Positions 50,489 to 53,001 of a DNA stretch of 53,001 bases are shown in pieces; the first letter of the stretch is position 1; the number at the start of each line of letters is the position of its first letter. The notes beneath the pieces were generated by a model, which made no database searches, was not told where the DNA came from, and saw only the letters and a program-made list of their open reading frames with translations. Source of the DNA: Streptosporangiaceae bacterium (GTDB lineage Bacteria; Actinomycetota; Actinomycetes; Streptosporangiales; Streptosporangiaceae); contig JAICWX010000015.1 of NCBI GenBank assembly GCA_025934635.1, positions 1 to 53,001 of the forward strand. Reading direction: 5' to 3'. A program made the translations under genes and the position numbers.

Positions 50489-51310
50489 ATGGTGACCACT
50501 GAGCAACCCGTATCGGCAGCGGTAGAGGACTTCAGTGAGGAGTTGCGCGCATGGCGCGAGCGTCACGGGCTGTCGCAAGCCGACCTGGCTGCGCGCATGG
50601 GCTACTCGGGTAGCCACGTCTCCAGTGTCGAGACCATGAACCGCACGCCCACGCTTGAGTTCGCCAAGAAAGCTGATGAAGCGCTAGCGATGCCGGGCAG
50701 TTTCGTACGTCTGCACGCTCGGATAACCAAAGAAGCTCATCCCCCGTGGTTCGCTCCGTTCGTGCAGTTCGAAGAACGAGCCACGCGCATACACAACTGG
50801 GATAGCCGTTGCCTGACCGGCCTACTTCAGACACCGGACTACGCCCGTTCCATCATCAGCGCCGGAAGACCAGATCTGTCGGCCGATGCTGTAGAGCGCG
50901 ACGTGACCGCGCGCATGGAACGGCAGCAGGTGCTAGAACGCGATGACCCCCCGTTCTGCTGGTTCGTGATCGGAGAGTCCGCGCTGCGTACCTCGTTCGG
51001 CGGCCAGGACGTGATGCGCGGTCAACTGGCCAGGCTGGCCGAGCTGATGCGGCAACCACGGGTCACGGTGCAGGTCTACCCGTTCACGGTGCCCGATTGC
51101 CCTGGGGCAGAAGGACCAGTAACTATCTTTGATTTCTCGGACTCTCCGAGCGTCGGATACGCAGAGGGCTACCAGGCTGGCAGGATCATTGAGGCACCAG
51201 CCGACATGGCTAAGCTGGTCATGATGTTCGATCATCTTCGCGCGGGAGCTTTTACGCCGCGAGAGTCCGCGCGCTTCATCGATAGCATCAGGAGTGATCA
51301 CGATGAGTGA
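50489..51310 (+). CDS. XRE-family regulator with DUF5753 (Scr1-type)
   Basis: This is a 273-residue protein: Cro/C1 helix-turn-helix at about 18-70 (GLSQADLAARMGYSGSHVSS) and a C-terminal DUF5753 domain (LTGLLQTPDYARSI; VQVYPF; GPVTIFDF). This family is found many times per genome in morphologically complex actinomycetes, always beside a DUF397 partner. The start may be ATG 50489 or the adjoining GTG 50492 (GGAG at 50482). Its stop overlaps the DUF397 gene by 8 bases. It may act as an antitoxin-like or developmental regulator. Confidence 0.93.
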   Translation: MVTTEQPVSAAVEDFSEELRAWRERHGLSQADLAARMGYSGSHVSSVETMNRTPTLEFAKKADEALAMPGSFVRLHARITKEAHPPWFAPFVQFEERATRIHNWDSRCLTGLLQTPDYARSIISAGRPDLSADAVERDVTARMERQQVLERDDPPFCWFVIGESALRTSFGGQDVMRGQLARLAELMRQPRVTVQVYPFTVPDCPGAEGPVTIFDFSDSPSVGYAEGYQAGRIIEAPADMAKLVMMFDHLRAGAFTPRESARFIDSIRSDHDE

Positions 51311-51482
51311 TTCGCTGAGGTGGATCAAGTCAAGCTACTCGTCAACCGGCAACTGCGTGGAACTGGCCGACCAGGACCAGGGCGTGCTCGTACGCGACTC
51401 CCATCAGTCCGGTACCGGGCCTGTGATTAGCTTCAGCGCCGAGGCCTGGCAGGCTTTCACGGGCCAGCTCAAGACCCGCTAG
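51303..51482 (+). CDS. DUF397 domain protein
   Basis: This is a 59-residue DUF397 protein (WIKSSYSSTGNCVELADQ, GVLVRDSHQSGTGPVISFS, W.AF). ATG 51303 is chosen because AGGAG stands eight bases before it; a GTG at 51294 is too close. It overlaps the XRE gene and is its regular partner. Confidence 0.92.
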   Translation: MSDSLRWIKSSYSSTGNCVELADQDQGVLVRDSHQSGTGPVISFSAEAWQAFTGQLKTR

Positions 51483-51499
51483 CTAACCCCCAACCCCCT

Positions 51500-51538
51500 G
51501 GACCCCTCGCGCCGTGCTCCGTCTGGTGCGGGGGGTCC
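51500..51538 (+). terminator. stem-loop terminator after the XRE/DUF397 genes
   Basis: GGACCCC (51500-51506) pairs with GGGGTCC (51532-51538) around a 25-nt loop, 17 bases after the DUF397 stop. There is no T-tract, as is common in high-GC actinobacteria. Confidence 0.5.
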
Positions 51539-51659
51539 TAGCGTGTTCGGGGCACTCCCCCGTTGACAGGCAGCGCGGACATGGACCGGATCAACCCGAC
51601 TACCTGCGGAAGCTCGGCTCGAATCCGTCTAGCCGGCACTAGATGGTGCGGCGGCGGTG

Positions 51660-51728
51660 TGCTGGGAGACACCTGACCTGTTCAACGACGCCCTGCGCAA
51701 GTTCCTCGCCGAGGTCTACACGGGTTAG
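51660..51728 (+). pseudogene. alpha/beta-hydrolase C-terminal scrap
   Basis: The frame CWETPDLFNDALRKFLAEV then YTG and TAG at 51728 is the typical closing helix of alpha/beta-fold hydrolases (after the catalytic His). Nothing of the rest of the gene can be found in the preceding bases. Confidence 0.5.
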
Positions 51729-52229
51729 TGCCTCATCAGGACCTTGGGGCCGGGACCGTCGCCGCCGGGATCGCCGATGGCCCGGGGATTGTGAAGGTAG
51801 ACGTCGGCAGGCTTCAGCCGGGCCGGGACGGCCCGGGCGCCAGCGGATGCGAGGTCACGACACCGGCCCACGCTGGCATCGTGCCGATTCCGCCCGCTAG
51901 CAGCGCTCCTGCGGCCAGTCCGGCCAGGTAACGGCAGTAAGGCATCGTGCCCCCGGTTCATGGGCTCATCGCGGGTCTCCGTCACCCTAGTAATCCGTGC
52001 TTGAACCGTCCTGACGCTGCGCTGAAACGACGCGCGAATTTAGCGGGCCATCTGATCGTCGGCGGACAGGTGCTCCACCGTCCGGCCGGTGCCGCCGCCA
52101 CGTAGGTGGTGTCGTCCGGCTGGAGCTGGGTGATCTCCCCGGCCACCTCTGGAACGACACCCGCACCGGCAAGCTGGATCTCTTCGCGGCCACGGTGACG
52201 GCAACGCGAAGGGCATATCCTAGGCCGCC
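51729..52229. other. intergenic/degenerate region
   Basis: Apart from the short signal-peptide frame at 51814-51945, I see no supportable gene. The minus strand around 52040-52190 has a protein-like stretch (EVAGEITQLQPDDTTYVAAA) with no start or family, perhaps another remnant. Confidence 0.3.
51814..51945 (-). CDS. candidate short secreted peptide (signal sequence)
   Basis: This is a 43-codon frame from ATG 51945 to TGA at 51814, with GGGGG four bases upstream. It reads as a signal peptide: MPYCRYLAGLAAGALLAGGI then GTMPAWAG with a possible AxA-type cleavage, and a short Pro-rich tail. Either a very small secreted peptide or the start of a secreted protein broken by a frameshift. Confidence 0.3.
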   Translation of the reverse strand: MPYCRYLAGLAAGALLAGGIGTMPAWAGVVTSHPLAPGPSRPG

Positions 52230-53001
52230 TCAGGTGGTCAGGAGGGCCTGGGTGGGTGACAGGCGGGCAGCGCGGATGGCGGGCAGCAGGCCGGCCAGGG
52301 CGCCGATGACGACGGCGGCGGCCAGGCCGCCGGCCCAGGCGCCGGGCGGGATGATGACGGCTTCGCCGTGGCCGCGGGCGTAGGCGGCGGTCGCGCCCGC
52401 GCCGATGACGACGCCGGCGCCGCCGCCGGCCAGGGACAGCAGGACGGCCTCGGCCAGGAACTGGGCGCGGATCTGGCCGCGGGTGGCGCCCAGCGCCCGG
52501 CGCAGCCCGATCTCGGAGCGGCGCTCCAGCACCGAGATGACCATGATGTTGGCGACTCCGATCGCGCCGACCAGCAGCGCGACGGCGCCGAGGCCGAGGA
52601 ACAGGGTGTCGAGGGCGCCCTGGGCGTCGGCCCGGGCGGTGAGCGCGTCCGAGGGCCGGGAGACGCTGACCTGGCCGGGGTTTTCCGGGTTGGCCTGGGC
52701 GCCGAGCAGGTTGTCGACGGCGGTGACGGCGGCCTGGGTATCGGCGGTGCGGACGTAGATATCCGACGGGTGGCCGTCGAAGGGCAGGTACTGCTGGGCG
52801 GCCGGGAAGCCGACCAGGACGGCCGCGTCGATCTCGGGGGCGTAAGCGGCCGGGCCGAGGATGCCGCTGACGTAGAACCACTGGCCGCCGATCCAGATCC
52901 GCAGGCCGGGGCGGACCCGGTCGATGCCCATCAGCCGCGCGGCGGCGGCACCGAGCACGGCAACCGGCTCGCGGGCGGTGGCGGGGTCGAGGAACCGGCC
53001 C
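52230..53001 (-). CDS. MacB/FtsX-type ABC transporter permease (5' end outside window)
   Basis: This is the C-terminal ~256 residues of an ABC permease. An extracytoplasmic MacB-like domain (IGGQWFYVSGIL, PSDIYVRTAD) precedes the FtsX domain: ALLVGAIGVANIMVISVLER, RSEIGLRRALGATRGQIR and PAIRAARLSPTQALLT at the end. The frame continues past base 53001 toward its start. Such permeases work with an ATPase in export of peptides or lipids, or in envelope stress. Not related to the sugar importers. Confidence 0.9.
   Translation of the reverse strand, partial: GRFLDPATAREPVAVLGAAAARLMGIDRVRPGLRIWIGGQWFYVSGILGPAAYAPEIDAAVLVGFPAAQQYLPFDGHPSDIYVRTADTQAAVTAVDNLLGAQANPENPGQVSVSRPSDALTARADAQGALDTLFLGLGAVALLVGAIGVANIMVISVLERRSEIGLRRALGATRGQIRAQFLAEAVLLSLAGGGAGVVIGAGATAAYARGHGEAVIIPPGAWAGGLAAAVVIGALAGLLPAIRAARLSPTQALLTT

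Noticed and set aside
1..53001. CRISPR arrays, rRNA or tRNA genes, replication origin
   Set aside because: No regularly spaced repeats, no tRNA-like cloverleaf with a CCA/T-arm signature and no rRNA-like stretch were noticed on either strand.

Overview
The window is GC-rich, gene-dense DNA from a filamentous-type actinobacterium. The evidence is the codon use, many GTG/TTG starts, CUT1 sugar transporters with no ATPase of their own, LacI-controlled sugar operons, an XRE/DUF5753 + DUF397 pair, and a 387-residue Streptomyces-like class I xylose isomerase. It fits Streptosporangiales/Streptomycetales relatives, but the sequence alone does not fix the genus.

Region 1 (1-24.2 kb) is one large carbohydrate-utilisation locus. 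The xylose isomerase operon (xylA, aldo-keto reductase, SDR, then a LacI repressor) faces away from a bxl-like operon: substrate-binding lipoprotein, two permeases, LacI repressor, GH3 glycosidase and GH5 glycosidase. Next come an alcohol dehydrogenase/SDR/ThuA-like operon, a third LacI repressor, an SBP-epimerase operon, and a divergent SBP / uncharacterised glycoside hydrolase / epimerase operon. Three LacI paralogues with almost the same recognition helix and three SBP paralogues share a single permease pair. By eye I find a repeated dyad (TTCGAAA-N-TTTCGAA-like) next to the operon starts. Four operons, and less clearly a fifth, have TTGAC-type promoters with the dyad, or a degenerate form of it, about 10-50 nt downstream of the inferred transcription start. 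The three SBP leaders also carry stem-loops that differ in sequence. The block looks like a single regulon for plant cell-wall (xylan-type) oligosaccharides.

Region 2 (24.2-31.7 kb) is an accessory region full of gene remains: a Baeyer-Villiger monooxygenase tail beside an intact esterase, a LuxR tail abutting an FtsX permease that has lost its N-terminus, a Fic C-terminus, and HNH-endonuclease remnants. Two related ~60-bp segments flank a ~3.9-kb piece with a MntA-HepT toxin-antitoxin pair and a large uncharacterised 2OG-Fe(II) oxygenase.

Region 3 (31.7-41 kb) holds a BesD-like amino-acid hydroxylase with a divergent LysR regulator, DUF1684, a soluble MgtE_N/CBS protein with a DUF1003 membrane protein, an acyl-CoA ligase-like enzyme, a methyltransferase, an MFS pseudogene, and a zinc alcohol dehydrogenase with a divergent MmyB-type regulator.

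Region 4 (41-49.4 kb) is a rhamnoside system: AraC regulator, permease, SBP, permease and a GH78 alpha-L-rhamnosidase. A solitary TnpB element sits between the last permease and the rhamnosidase. Region 5 (49.4-53 kb) contains a Nudix hydrolase, two small unknown genes, the XRE/DUF397 pair, small gene remains, and an FtsX/MacB-type permease cut by the window edge.
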